The notes: generated by a model from the letters alone, not told the origin. Shown: positions 25,039-33,851, counted from the stretch's first letter. The stretch: DNA of 60,020 nt from Archaeoglobi archaeon JdFR-42 (GCA_002010305.1 MTND01000010.1:1-60020), one strand, 5' to 3'. A program made the numbers and translations.

Positions 25039-25896
25039 ATGAAAATCGAGAAAATTTGTGTCGTCGGAGCAGGAACCATGGGACACGGCATCGCCCAGGT
25101 TGCTGCCATGCACGGATACCCCGTTACCATGATAGATATCAAACAGGAGTTCATAGACAGAGCCTTTGAAGGCATACAGTTCAGCTTAAATAAGTTTGCC
25201 AGCAAGGGTAAAATCAGCCAAGAGGATGTTGAAAAAACTCTGGAGAGAATCACTGGGTCTACCAATTATGAAGACGCTGGAGACGCCAGTCTCGTAATTG
25301 AGTCCATCCCAGAAGACATGAAACTCAAACAGGATCTCTTTAAAAACCTGGACGACATATGTCCTGAAGATACAATTTTTGCATCCAACACATCAGCCCT
25401 GAGTATAACTGAAATGGCCTCTGTTACTGAGAGAAAAGAGAAATTCATAGGTATGCACTGGTTCAATCCACCTCCAATAATGAAATTAATTGAAATAGTC
25501 AAAACTGTGGATACCTCTGAAGATACTCTGAACACCATCATTCAACTCTCCAAGGAATTTGGGAAAGAGGTTGTCGTGTGTAAAGACGCCGTAGGTTTCA
25601 TAACAAGCAGAGCTCTTCAAGCCTTCGTTACAGAATGTATAAGAATCCTTGAAGAGGGAATAGCCAGTCCAGAGGATATCGACAAAGCCATAAAACTCGG
25701 TCTGAATCATCCCATGGGTCCCTTCGAACTCCTTGACTTCACTAATGGAATACCAGTCATATATCACGCAGGAGAAGAGATGAGAAAAGTATATGGAGAC
25801 AGATTCACCGTTCCTCAGACAGTACGAATGTTGTACCATGCAGGAAGACACGGAAGAAAGAGTGGTAGAGGGTTTTATGATTACAGGAAGGAGTAG
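25039..25896 (+). CDS. hbd: 3-hydroxyacyl-CoA (3-hydroxybutyryl-CoA) dehydrogenase
   Basis: This enzyme oxidises 3-hydroxyacyl-CoA with NAD+. The 285-residue protein shows the NAD fold VVGAGTMGHGIAQVAAMHG, the catalytic His region GMHWFNPPPIMKLIEIV (about residue 137) and the C-terminal domain signature NHPMGPFELLDF (about 225). It is the single-function type without a crotonase domain. ATG25039 is chosen over ATG25018 because TACTTAAATA at 25007-25014 lies 25-32 bases before it (leaderless). Thiolase follows three bases after its stop, so oxidation and cleavage steps are in one operon. Confidence 0.92.
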   Translation: MKIEKICVVGAGTMGHGIAQVAAMHGYPVTMIDIKQEFIDRAFEGIQFSLNKFASKGKISQEDVEKTLERITGSTNYEDAGDASLVIESIPEDMKLKQDLFKNLDDICPEDTIFASNTSALSITEMASVTERKEKFIGMHWFNPPPIMKLIEIVKTVDTSEDTLNTIIQLSKEFGKEVVVCKDAVGFITSRALQAFVTECIRILEEGIASPEDIDKAIKLGLNHPMGPFELLDFTNGIPVIYHAGEEMRKVYGDRFTVPQTVRMLYHAGRHGRKSGRGFYDYRKE

Positions 25897-25899
25897 TAT

Positions 25900-27069
25900 A
25901 TGACCGATGTAGCAATCGTTGGAGTAGGAACTACAAAATATGGAAAACATCTGGATAAATCCGGAACAGATCTGGCTCAAATGGCAGTGAGGGAAGCATT
26001 GAATGACGCTAGAAACATAACCATCAGGGACATAGAGGGATTCGTGCTGAGTTCCCAGAACCCAGAAATCCTCCAGAAGCAGGGAAATTCAGTGAATCAT
26101 TATTCAGAATTTCTTGGAATTGGAGCAAAATACGCCGCAAGAGTTGAGGGTGCATGTGTGAGTGGCACGATGGGGCTACGGACTGGATACCTAGCAGTAA
26201 AATCAGGGATGGTGGATACATGCCTAGTTGTAGGAGTGGAGAAATGCTATGAACTGCCATCAGGCTCAGACATAATGGCCGCCTTTGCCTATGTAATAGA
26301 TAGAGACTGGGAAGCTGCTTTCGGCTCTAACGCTCCCATGGGATTTGCCATGTTTGCCACCCGACACATGCAGGTATATGGCACAACTGAGGAACAACTG
26401 GCCACGATATCAGTCAAGAACAGAAATTTTGCATCTAAGAACCCAAAAGCACATCTTCAGAAACCCATTACTGTGGAGGATGTGCTGAATTCAAAGCCTG
26501 TGTGCAAGCCTTTAAAGCTGTTGGACTGTTGTCCTGTCAGTGATGGTGCTTCTGCTGTGATACTGGCAAGGGGGGATATTGCCAGAGATTACACTGACAC
26601 TCCTGTATATATTAGAGGTATAGGTCAGTTTCTCGTTCCTGAAAACGTGATAAGCAGTCTTTCTGATCTGACAGAATTTACTGCTCTGAAAATGGCATCC
26701 CAAGAGGCTTACAGACAAGCTGGAATTACCGCAGATGATGTGGATGTGGCTGAGACTCATGATTGTTTCACCATAGCAGAATTACTGGAGATTGAGGCCA
26801 TGGGCTTTTGTGAAAAGGGAGAAGGAGGCAGATTTGTTGAAGAGGGGCAAACAGATCTGGGGGGGAAAGTAGCGGTAAATACTGGAGGCGGATTACTCTC
26901 CAGAGGCCACCCCATAGGGGCAACTGGAATATGTCAGGCGAGTATTATCACAGAACAGCTCAGAGGAGATGCTCCCAAAGGGAGACAGGTGGATGGAGCA
27001 GAGATAGGTCTGAGCCAGAACTTGGGCGGATGGGGAACGAGTCAGGCAGTAGTAATTTACTCGAGGTGA
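25900..27069 (+). CDS. Thiolase family protein (acetyl-CoA C-acyltransferase, archaeal/SCP2 type)
   Basis: The 389-residue thiolase fold has the acylated Cys in GACVSGTMGLRTG (about residue 86) and the catalytic His in GGLLSRGHPIGATG (about residue 332). The second Cys motif of bacterial thiolases is replaced by NLGGWGTS, as in archaeal and SCP2-type members. It is followed at once by a DUF35 protein, the usual archaeal partner that bridges thiolase and HMG-CoA synthase. Because it sits behind hbd and etfBA and no HMG-CoA synthase is present, a role in beta-oxidation is more likely than mevalonate synthesis. Confidence 0.9.
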   Translation: MTDVAIVGVGTTKYGKHLDKSGTDLAQMAVREALNDARNITIRDIEGFVLSSQNPEILQKQGNSVNHYSEFLGIGAKYAARVEGACVSGTMGLRTGYLAVKSGMVDTCLVVGVEKCYELPSGSDIMAAFAYVIDRDWEAAFGSNAPMGFAMFATRHMQVYGTTEEQLATISVKNRNFASKNPKAHLQKPITVEDVLNSKPVCKPLKLLDCCPVSDGASAVILARGDIARDYTDTPVYIRGIGQFLVPENVISSLSDLTEFTALKMASQEAYRQAGITADDVDVAETHDCFTIAELLEIEAMGFCEKGEGGRFVEEGQTDLGGKVAVNTGGGLLSRGHPIGATGICQASIITEQLRGDAPKGRQVDGAEIGLSQNLGGWGTSQAVVIYSR

Positions 27070-27074
27070 TATGA

Positions 27075-27506
27075 ATGGAAGAGGAACGAGAGATAATGGA
27101 GGTTCCGCCCAGATATCCGAACTTTGAGCAGACTGCCATAAAAGAATTCTGGGACGCTCTGGAAAATGAAAAGCTTATAACGACACGGTGTGAAAGCTGT
27201 GGGAAGATTGAATTCCCTCCAAAAATCATATGCACTTCATGTTATTCAGACGATATGGAATGGGTGGATTTGCCTCTCCAGGGAAAACTGTATTCTTTTG
27301 CAGAAATGTTCGCAGTTCCCAGTGGGTTTAATCCTCCTATTACTGTGGCAGTGGTGGAGCTAGAAAACGGTGTTCGGCTATTTGGACATGTAATAAATGC
27401 ATCCTATGATGAGCTGAAAGTGGGAGACGATATAGAGATTACCTTTGAAGAGATGAACTGGTTCGACTACAAAAAACACAAGTATTTTGTGTTCAAGAAG
27501 AAGTGA
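27075..27506 (+). CDS. Zn-ribbon OB-fold protein (DUF35), thiolase partner
   Basis: The 143-residue protein has an N-terminal helix (IKEFWDALENEKLITTRCE), a rubredoxin-like zinc ribbon (CESCGK then CTSCYSD, residues about 37-57) and an OB-fold (LYSFAEMFAVPSGFNPPITV). In archaeal acetoacetyl-CoA thiolase complexes DUF35 binds CoA and passes intermediates. It begins five bases after the thiolase stop, so the two proteins probably form a complex here as well. Confidence 0.88.
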   Translation: MEEEREIMEVPPRYPNFEQTAIKEFWDALENEKLITTRCESCGKIEFPPKIICTSCYSDDMEWVDLPLQGKLYSFAEMFAVPSGFNPPITVAVVELENGVRLFGHVINASYDELKVGDDIEITFEEMNWFDYKKHKYFVFKKK

Positions 27507-27556
27507 GAATTTCATTTCTCTTCTTTTTTTAAGATAATGTAACACCCCCAAGAAAC

Positions 27557-27850
27557 TCAACCATAGCGGTAATAAACCCCAAATCCACCTCGGGGATAGC
27601 TCCAGTTTACCCCTTTATTCCCCATCTGATGACATACAATGAAACATGTTCCACATTCCAGACAACCTTCGTAGTTGAAATGAACCTCCTCTTCAAACTC
27701 ATACAGCTTTGCAGGACATGAATGGAGGCATGGCTTAAGCTGGCAGTCCCTGCATAATTCATTATCCACTGTGATATGGGCCTCTTTATCCAGTTCAAAA
27801 ACATTCAGTCCGAGTCTGTCCTGGATGCTCAATCGTTTTACATCTCTCAT
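27557..27850 (-). CDS. fixX: FixX-like ferredoxin partner of ETF:quinone oxidoreductase
   Basis: The 97-residue protein begins with the FixX-type N-terminus (LSIQDRLGLNVFELDKEAHI) and carries two cysteine groups, CRDCQLKPCLHSCP and CLECGTCFIVC, followed by GVNWSYPRGGFGVYYRYG, the FixX C-terminal signature. Electrons from EtfAB go through FixC flavin to this ferredoxin. Its ATG overlaps the stop of fixC (ATGA), which fixes the start at 27850. It converges on the DUF35 gene. Confidence 0.9.
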   Translation of the reverse strand: MRDVKRLSIQDRLGLNVFELDKEAHITVDNELCRDCQLKPCLHSCPAKLYEFEEEVHFNYEGCLECGTCFIVCHQMGNKGVNWSYPRGGFGVYYRYG

Positions 27851-29118
27851 AGTATCCTGCTCCCTTTCCAAAGATCTTTCATCAAAGTAAACGTACTCAC
27901 GTCAGCCTCTTTGATGGCTTCCCGGATTTGTTTACAGAGAGTCTCCTGCTCACCTTTAATATCGAAGATCTTCTTCACCATAACATTCACCAGATCGGGG
28001 TAGAGGGAATATATGCGTGAACTGGAAAGAAATATTGGGGCTTTTTCAAATTTTCTCAGATCTTTCAGAACGAATTCACTCTCCAATAACTGCTCATATA
28101 AGGCAAGGGATTTCAGAGAGAAATCATTTTTTTCAGAGCATTTGATTATAGTCTGGGCTGCAAGAACTCCAGAGGCAAAAGCAAAATCCATTCCACGAAC
28201 CGTAAATCCTGTATTAAGGCAAAATCCTGCAGCATCTCCCGTAAGAAGGTATCCCTCCCCAACAAGCTTCGGTATTGCTCTTATTCCACCTTCTGGGATC
28301 ATATGGGCAGAATATTCTACTGTTGTACCACCATTAATCAATGGTCTGACATAGGGATGTTCCTTTAAACCACTGAGCAACTCATCCAAATCAGACCCGT
28401 GACTTGCAATTTCCTTCACGTTAGCTACAATGCCAAGAGAGATGGTCTCCAAGTTGGTATACAAAAATCCACCTCCGGGCAATCCGTCAGTAGGGGAGCC
28501 CACCATAAGATTTGCAACTCCTTCCTTGGAATCGACCTGAAATCGCCGGTTTATTTCTTCTTCGCCCAGTTTAATTACCTCTTTCACCCCAACTGCTAGT
28601 TCTTCAGCTTTGAAATCATCTCGCAATCCTGCTTTCTTTCCGAGAGGAGAGTTGACACCATCTGCTATGATAACAGCTCTGGCAGTTATTTCATCATCAC
28701 CTGCACAGATTCCAGTAGTATCCTCCTCTCTAATCAGATCATCCACTCTAACTCCAGAAGCGACAATACCTCCTTTTTCTTCCACCTTCCCTGCAAGCCA
28801 ACCATCAAGTTTTTCTCGTATAACGGTATATGATCTTCCTTCAGTTTTACCTGAAAACTCCAGAGTTGTTGCGCTTTCATCAGTTAAAAATGAAATTCGT
28901 TCTTTTACAATCTCTCTTTCAAAAGGCAAATCTTCCATGAGCTCAGGCGTGAACTTTTCGATGGCATGAGTATATATCCGACCACCGGTTACATTCTTCG
29001 AACCGGGAACCTTTCCACGTTCAACGACAAGTATATTCAACCCTGCGGACGCCATAACATACCCTGAAGAGAGTCCCGCGATTCCCGCTCCCACTACAAT
29101 TGCATCAAAATCCGCCAA
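27847..29118 (-). CDS. fixC: FixC/ETF:quinone oxidoreductase family flavoprotein
   Basis: FixC oxidises reduced ETF and, with FixX, reduces a quinone or another carrier at the membrane. The 423-residue protein starts FDAIVVGAGIAGLSSGYVMA, the FAD fold, then shows VPGSKNVTGGRIYTHAIE (about residue 38) and the second FAD motif GYLLTGDAAGFCLNTGFTVR (about residue 280). The start is taken as TTG29118, preceded by AGGGGCTGAT, which gives the family-standard N-terminus; no ATG is available. fixX overlaps its end. Together with etfBA on the other strand it completes an electron route for acyl-CoA oxidation. Confidence 0.9.
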   Translation of the reverse strand: MADFDAIVVGAGIAGLSSGYVMASAGLNILVVERGKVPGSKNVTGGRIYTHAIEKFTPELMEDLPFEREIVKERISFLTDESATTLEFSGKTEGRSYTVIREKLDGWLAGKVEEKGGIVASGVRVDDLIREEDTTGICAGDDEITARAVIIADGVNSPLGKKAGLRDDFKAEELAVGVKEVIKLGEEEINRRFQVDSKEGVANLMVGSPTDGLPGGGFLYTNLETISLGIVANVKEIASHGSDLDELLSGLKEHPYVRPLINGGTTVEYSAHMIPEGGIRAIPKLVGEGYLLTGDAAGFCLNTGFTVRGMDFAFASGVLAAQTIIKCSEKNDFSLKSLALYEQLLESEFVLKDLRKFEKAPIFLSSSRIYSLYPDLVNVMVKKIFDIKGEQETLCKQIREAIKEADVSTFTLMKDLWKGSRIL

Positions 29119-29366
29119 GCTTATCAGCCCCTGGAAACAAATAAAACATACCAATAAAAATTTTGCTATTTATCTTTATTATCCACATACCATTCCCTGA
29201 TCCAATGAATTCGGGGTCTGAAGACTTCCGTCAAGTTCTTCCAACATTCTCTTTGCAACACCTCTCTGAAGAGCTCTTATGGAATATCTGTAGATTTATT
29301 ACATTTTGTAGATAAACCCCTATCTACAATATACAAACCATATATAACTCCAAATTTCCATCATCA

Positions 29367-30911
29367 CTAGTTGCGAACACAATTAAATTCGAAGACAAGA
29401 ACATCCAAGGATTCGCTATCATATACTCTCATAATTTCCTCTTTCAACTCTTCTTCCGTCATGATGTCTCCATTCACTGTTATTACATTCGTTACACCCA
29501 GATCCAATAGCAACTTTTCCAGATTAATCCTACCTCCTACGAACTTCTGGCCTCCTGTACGGGCAGCTATTCTATTACTAAGAATTATATATAGTATCCT
29601 TGCCTTTCTTTCAACACTCTCAATAATTCCCTGAACACCAGTGTGGAAGAACCCCATATCCCCGCATAACGCCACACTTTTTTTTCCAGTTCCCATAGAA
29701 ATCCCGATGGCAACTCCAGGAGAGGATCCCAGAGAATACGCCGTACCAGTAATTCCATAAGAACTGGCCACACACAGAACAGAACACCCCAAGTCGAGAG
29801 CTACAGGCTCAGGGATATACTCGATGTATGCGAGATCCCTAATAACATTAAACAGTTTCTGGAGAGAGCATTTTTCACATACTTCTGGCCTGATAATCGA
29901 TCCTAAGAAGACTTTTCTCCTGATGATATCGTCTTCAATATACTCCAAGGCTAGATGAACATCTTTTTTTTCAATAAGACCTGAAACTGGCATATGACCT
30001 GTTAGCTTCCCCAGAACAACAGTTTTGCTAGAGGAAGTTAGAAATCGTTCAATAAATGGATAAGTTTCCTCTACAACAAGAACTCTGGAATGGTTTTTCA
30101 AAAAATCCATAACCTTTCTTTCAGGAAACGGGAACACCATTCCTAAATGGAGATGATCAGCCTGGAGATCAGTATTCACTTTTCTGACAAGAGAACTGCA
30201 AAAACCACTAGAGATTATTCCGACATCTGTGTTGCCATTGATTTCTTCCTGATTCAGATTGGTAACTTCACTCCATCCCTTCATAATCGGCACTTTTGTC
30301 AGATGATGCCGTTTCCGTCTCCCCTGTTCAGTATACTTCCATGCGATATTTCTAGTTAATTTTACTTTAGAAGATTCAATAGATTTCATATCAGAAATAA
30401 AGCCCGAGGATTCCAGCACTCTGGATGTTACCCTAATAAGCACTGGTGAGTGAATTAATTCGGAAAGTTCCACCCCTTCTACAATGGCTTTAACCAGTTC
30501 ACTGGGAGTTGATGGATCAAATACTGGGAACTCACCTATAAGACCGTATAAACGTGAGTCCTGTTCGTTCTGAGATTTTACAGCGGAAGGATCATCACCG
30601 GCAAGGACCACAAGACCGCTTCCAATGCCATGAAAAGAGGCAGTGATAAGAGGATCAGACGCTATATTAACTCCGACATGCTTCAACACCACCATGGCTC
30701 GTTTTCCACTGGCTGAAACACCAAGAGCGATTTCAGTTGCAACCTTTTCATTGATAGACCACATGGCGTTGACATCATTTTCAACGAGATAAGGGATGAT
30801 ATCGTCGACCGGATACCCATACACTCCAGTAACAACCTCAATTCCAGAAAGCATCACTCCTTCAACAATCGCCTGAAGTCCGGTGAGAGACTTTGAGAAA
30901 TGAGACCTCAT
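29367..30911 (-). CDS. Indolepyruvate:ferredoxin oxidoreductase alpha (IorA)-like TPP enzyme lacking the ferredoxin domain
   Basis: The 514-residue protein follows IorA through its pyrimidine-binding domain (GVYGYPVDDIIPYLVE near residue 30, INEKVATEIALGVSASGKRA about 53) and its TPP domain (CGDMGFFHTGVQGIIESV about 419, SNRIAARTGGQ about 449). IorA is normally about 600 residues with two C-terminal 4Fe-4S clusters; here it stops after the TPP domain. The usual CPGCPHR loop is replaced by VCEKCSLQK (about residue 340). No iorB is nearby. It may be a 2-oxoacid decarboxylase/oxidoreductase using another electron carrier. Confidence 0.75.
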   Translation of the reverse strand: MRSHFSKSLTGLQAIVEGVMLSGIEVVTGVYGYPVDDIIPYLVENDVNAMWSINEKVATEIALGVSASGKRAMVVLKHVGVNIASDPLITASFHGIGSGLVVLAGDDPSAVKSQNEQDSRLYGLIGEFPVFDPSTPSELVKAIVEGVELSELIHSPVLIRVTSRVLESSGFISDMKSIESSKVKLTRNIAWKYTEQGRRKRHHLTKVPIMKGWSEVTNLNQEEINGNTDVGIISSGFCSSLVRKVNTDLQADHLHLGMVFPFPERKVMDFLKNHSRVLVVEETYPFIERFLTSSSKTVVLGKLTGHMPVSGLIEKKDVHLALEYIEDDIIRRKVFLGSIIRPEVCEKCSLQKLFNVIRDLAYIEYIPEPVALDLGCSVLCVASSYGITGTAYSLGSSPGVAIGISMGTGKKSVALCGDMGFFHTGVQGIIESVERKARILYIILSNRIAARTGGQKFVGGRINLEKLLLDLGVTNVITVNGDIMTEEELKEEIMRVYDSESLDVLVFEFNCVRN

Positions 30912-31001
30912 GTTCCGAGATACATTCCTTTCAAATTTAACAGTTTGCGTATGTTGATGCTTACGACCCTATAGATGTAATTTAATAATCTGGGTTATCG
31001 A

Positions 31002-31011
31002 TAAATATATA
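31002..31011 (+). promoter_or_regulatory. TATA box of the CMD-like gene
   Basis: TAAATATATA lies 24-33 bases upstream of ATG31035, the usual archaeal distance for a leaderless or near-leaderless mRNA. Confidence 0.5.
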
Positions 31012-31034
31012 TATTTCACTAAAAAGCGTGATGA

Positions 31035-31541
31035 ATGGTTGGTAACATGTCCTTGCTGGACAGATTCAGGAAAAAAGAGGAAAAAGGAGAGGAGGAAATG
31101 TCTGAAAAAGAATTAACACCAGAAGAAGCAGATAAGTATATGGAAGAGGTAATGGGGTTCACGCCACGAATGTTTAAAATAATAAACCAGCTTAACCCCG
31201 AAGCCGGAAAGACCTTTGCAGATTTTTATAACAGCCTGTGGAAAGATGCAGCCCTATCCAAAAAGATGAAAGAGTTGATCTTCACCGCTATTGGAGTAGC
31301 TACCATGTCCCCTCGATGTCTGATTCATGTAGTACCAGCTATGAAAGCTGGAGCGACTGTTGAGGAAGTCTTTGAAGCTGCCTCTGTTGGAGTTATTGCC
31401 GCTGGTTTTGTAGCCAATGGAAAAGGAATACCTTACGCTTTCGAATACGCTGTTAAGGCTGTTGAAATTGCCCAGAAATTCCAAGCTGGAGAGGACTGGG
31501 AGTATCTACCTCAACCAAAATTCGACCACGGAATACACTAA
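31035..31541 (+). CDS. Carboxymuconolactone decarboxylase/AhpD-like protein
   Basis: The 168-residue protein has the CMD helical core: FADFYNSLWKDAALSKKMKE (about residue 57), then LIFTAIGVATMSPRCLIHVV (about 77) and AGATVEEVFEAASVGVIAAG (about 103). AhpD-type members use a CxxC pair plus His for thiol redox chemistry. Here only one Cys remains (SPRCLIHV), so the redox role is doubtful. The N-terminus is charged (RFRKKEEKGEEE). ATG31047 is an alternative start. It is a single gene with its own TATA box. Confidence 0.78.
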   Translation: MVGNMSLLDRFRKKEEKGEEEMSEKELTPEEADKYMEEVMGFTPRMFKIINQLNPEAGKTFADFYNSLWKDAALSKKMKELIFTAIGVATMSPRCLIHVVPAMKAGATVEEVFEAASVGVIAAGFVANGKGIPYAFEYAVKAVEIAQKFQAGEDWEYLPQPKFDHGIH

Positions 31542-31793
31542 TCTTTTATCCTATTTCTTTTTATCATTGGTGGGGATTGTCCCTAATTAGTGGCTTTTTT
31601 GTGTTGTATGTTTACTCAACCTGAAGAGGCCACAATAATAGATTAGATGGGCGATCAAAATTAATAACAAAAATATAATGAGAACTCTTAATCTCTATTT
31701 TTTCTTGTGAATAACCTTGACATGACTCCAAATCCAATAGATAACAACTTCTAACAACCACAGTATAGGTGTCATACACAAACCATTGCATAA

Positions 31794-32010
31794 TTTAAAA
31801 AAACAAAGGAGAGAGGAGAAACTAGAAAAACAACCAATATACCAAAAAATAAATATAGGACAACCCTCTACCTCGACTTTGGGACTGTCCAGAAAATCAA
31901 AGAAAAATACCCGATTTCAGTGTCTAAAATCGTTTACAACCTGCTACATGCTATCATTGATGGAAAGAATCCTTTAGAAAGTTTCATTCCTGAAAATATC
32001 CTTAGAGAAT
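31794..32010 (+). pseudogene. Ribbon-helix-helix protein remnant running into tRNA-Leu
   Basis: A frame from about 31794 reads LYLDFGTVQKIKEKYPISVS followed by KIVYNLLHAIIDGKNPLESF, close to a ribbon-helix-helix DNA-binding domain, and runs without a stop into tRNA-Leu at 32011. A strong GGAGAGAGGAG is at 31808-31818 but no ATG, GTG or TTG follows in this frame. It looks like a gene cut by, or joined to, the tRNA during an insertion or rearrangement. The stretch 31542-31793 before it holds nothing I can recognise. Confidence 0.42.
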
Positions 32011-32095
32011 GCGGGGGTTGCCGAGCCAGGCCAAAGGCGACAGACTCAAGATCTGTTCCCGAAGGGGTCCGAGGGTTCAAATCCCTCCCCCCGCA
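32011..32095 (+). tRNA. tRNA-Leu (anticodon CAA)
   Basis: The acceptor stem GCGGGGG pairs with CCCCCGC (32088-32094) with discriminator A. The anticodon stem ACAGA/TCTGT encloses the loop CTCAAGA with CAA at positions 34-36. A class II long variable arm and the T-arm GAGGG TTCAAAT CCCTC are intact. There is no intron and no encoded CCA. Confidence 0.95.
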
Positions 32096-32254
32096 CTATT
32101 TTACAGGTATATACTACAAATCGAGGGCAGTAATTCATCACTCTCTCCTCTACCCCCCATTTTAACGAAGGCACCATTATCAACGAATTTGCTTGAAAAA
32201 AGGAGTTTTGAAGTAGGAGTATGTTTAAGATTAAAACTACAAGAGGTAATAAAA

Positions 32255-32563
32255 ATGAAAAAGAGTTCAATTATTGCTGGAATATTGTCAATAATAGTTC
32301 CAGGATTAGGGCAGATCTATAAAGGGGAGGGCAATAAAGGTGCAGCAATTCTTGCGGCTGCGATAGTAATAGGCAATTTAAACATCATTATACTACCACT
32401 CATCTCAATGGCAAATCCAGTTATTCCGTCGACTGTATCTGACCCGAGAGCGGTGTGGGCTTACTGGATACCAAGGGTATTTCATGATATACTGTCGTTT
32501 TGGAGTATTGTATTCTGGCTCTGGGCAGTAGTGGATGCGGTCATCACCCCCAAGAAAGAGTAA
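32255..32563 (+). CDS. Small TM2-like membrane protein, 102 aa
   Basis: The protein begins KKSSIIAGILSIIVPGLGQI and then YKGEGNKGA, the signature of TM2-domain and related small membrane proteins with a G-x-G-Q-I-Y-x-G turn between helices. A third hydrophobic helix (SFWSIVFWLWAVVDAVI) ends the protein. Function unknown. ATG32255 is chosen because AGAGGT lies seven bases before it; the frame is open further upstream but would cross tRNA-Leu. It is the first of three same-strand membrane-protein genes separated by folded spacers. Confidence 0.72.
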   Translation: MKKSSIIAGILSIIVPGLGQIYKGEGNKGAAILAAAIVIGNLNIIILPLISMANPVIPSTVSDPRAVWAYWIPRVFHDILSFWSIVFWLWAVVDAVITPKKE

Positions 32564-32592
32564 ATGGTGGATCGATTGAGTGTGCATTACTG

Positions 32593-32688
32593 CATATAAC
32601 AACCTATCCTCAAGTTACTCTCCCGTTGATTGAGCAGCGTCTCATATCGGCAAATGTTTATACTAAACGGTGGCAGGGTGTTTCATAA
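32593..32688. repeat. Imperfect inverted repeat in the spacer after the TM2-like gene
   Basis: TATAACAACCTATCC (32593-32607) is roughly complementary to GGCAGGGTGTTTCATA (32671-32686), with bulges, closing a loop of about 60 bases. The match is weak. It is listed because the following spacers between same-strand genes also hold inverted repeats. Confidence 0.25.
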
Positions 32689-32770
32689 CAAGAAGAGGAG
32701 ATAAACCACGATCAGAATAGTATTTTCCCTTGTCATATTCCTTCACGGATTAATCCACCTGCTTGGGTTC

Positions 32771-33838
32771 GTGAAGGAATGGAATTTAGCTCAGTTAAAG
32801 CAACTAACAGGAGAGACGCTTATTTCTTTATCGGGCGGTTTATCTAAAATAGCAGGAATACTCTGGTTGATTGCAGGTTTACTTTTCATCCTTTCTGCAG
32901 TAACATATTCGTTGAGAAAAGAATGGTGGTGGATGGTTGCAGCTATCGCAATTGCTGTTTCCCAAATTCTGATTATCCTCTACTGGAAGGATGCAAAATT
33001 TGGAACCATTGTCAACGTCATCGTACTCATCGCTTGTATCCTTTCATACGGAGCCTGGAGCTTCGATAAAACTGTTGACGATGAACTCAATTCACTCCTG
33101 CTGGGAAAGGAGACAGAGAAAAGAATGGTAACCTTAGAAATGATTGATGAGCTTCCACCTGTGGTACAGAGATGGCTTGAGCGTTCCAATATTGTTGGAA
33201 AAGAGGTCATTCAGATCACACATCTAAAACAGAAGGGTGCATTGAAAACCAAACCTGAGAGTAGCTGGATGTTTGTGGAGGCAGAACAGTATATCACCGC
33301 AGATCCTCCTAGCTTTATATGGATGGCTGATGTAAAATCCTCATTTTTGCATCTTTCGGGAAGGGACAAATACGAAGTCGGAAAGGGGCACATGCTCATC
33401 AAATTGTTTTCTCTCGTTCCAGTTGTCGATGCCAGAGGAGAGGATATAGATCAAGGGGCCTTGTTGAGGTATTTGGGTGAAATGGTGTGGCATCCTTCAT
33501 CAGCGTTGAGCGATTATATCACATGGGAAGAGATGAATTCCACAACTGCAAGGGCAACCATGAACTATGGAGGAATAACAGCCTCAGGCATATTCAAATT
33601 TGATGAGAATGGAGATTTTGTAAGTTTTGAAGCTGATCGGTATTACTATCGCAAAGAAGGTTCAACTCTGGAACGATGGGTTATTACAGCTGAGAAAAGT
33701 TACAGAGAATTCGGAGGTATCAGGGTTCCTGTAAATCTGTCCGTAACGTGGAAGTTTGAAACTGGAGATTTTACATGGTATAGAGTGGAGATCACGGATA
33801 TAGAGTATAACAAAAGGATTGATGATAAGAGGAGATGA
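32771..33838 (+). CDS. DUF6544-like membrane protein
   Basis: The 355-residue form has two or three membrane segments near the N-terminus (IAGILWLIAGLLFILSAV, WWWMVAAIAIAVSQILIILY) and a large outside domain (LPPVVQRWLERSNIVG, then VDARGEDIDQGALLRYLGEM, then RYYYRKEGSTLERW). This matches the DUF6544-type family, whose role is unknown. GTG32771 is the first standard start. The frame remains open upstream to 32705 and encodes RIVFSLVIFLHGLIHLLGFV, the usual family N-terminus, behind a GAGGAG at 32695-32700. The true start may therefore be the ATC at 32711. Confidence 0.75.
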   Translation: MKEWNLAQLKQLTGETLISLSGGLSKIAGILWLIAGLLFILSAVTYSLRKEWWWMVAAIAIAVSQILIILYWKDAKFGTIVNVIVLIACILSYGAWSFDKTVDDELNSLLLGKETEKRMVTLEMIDELPPVVQRWLERSNIVGKEVIQITHLKQKGALKTKPESSWMFVEAEQYITADPPSFIWMADVKSSFLHLSGRDKYEVGKGHMLIKLFSLVPVVDARGEDIDQGALLRYLGEMVWHPSSALSDYITWEEMNSTTARATMNYGGITASGIFKFDENGDFVSFEADRYYYRKEGSTLERWVITAEKSYREFGGIRVPVNLSVTWKFETGDFTWYRVEITDIEYNKRIDDKRR

Positions 33839-33851
33839 AAATGTATAATTA

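Noticed and set aside
32046-32270. 74-codon minus-strand frame over tRNA-Leu
   Set aside because: It translates the antisense of the tRNA (a typical GEGFEPS-like tRNA shadow), not a gene.
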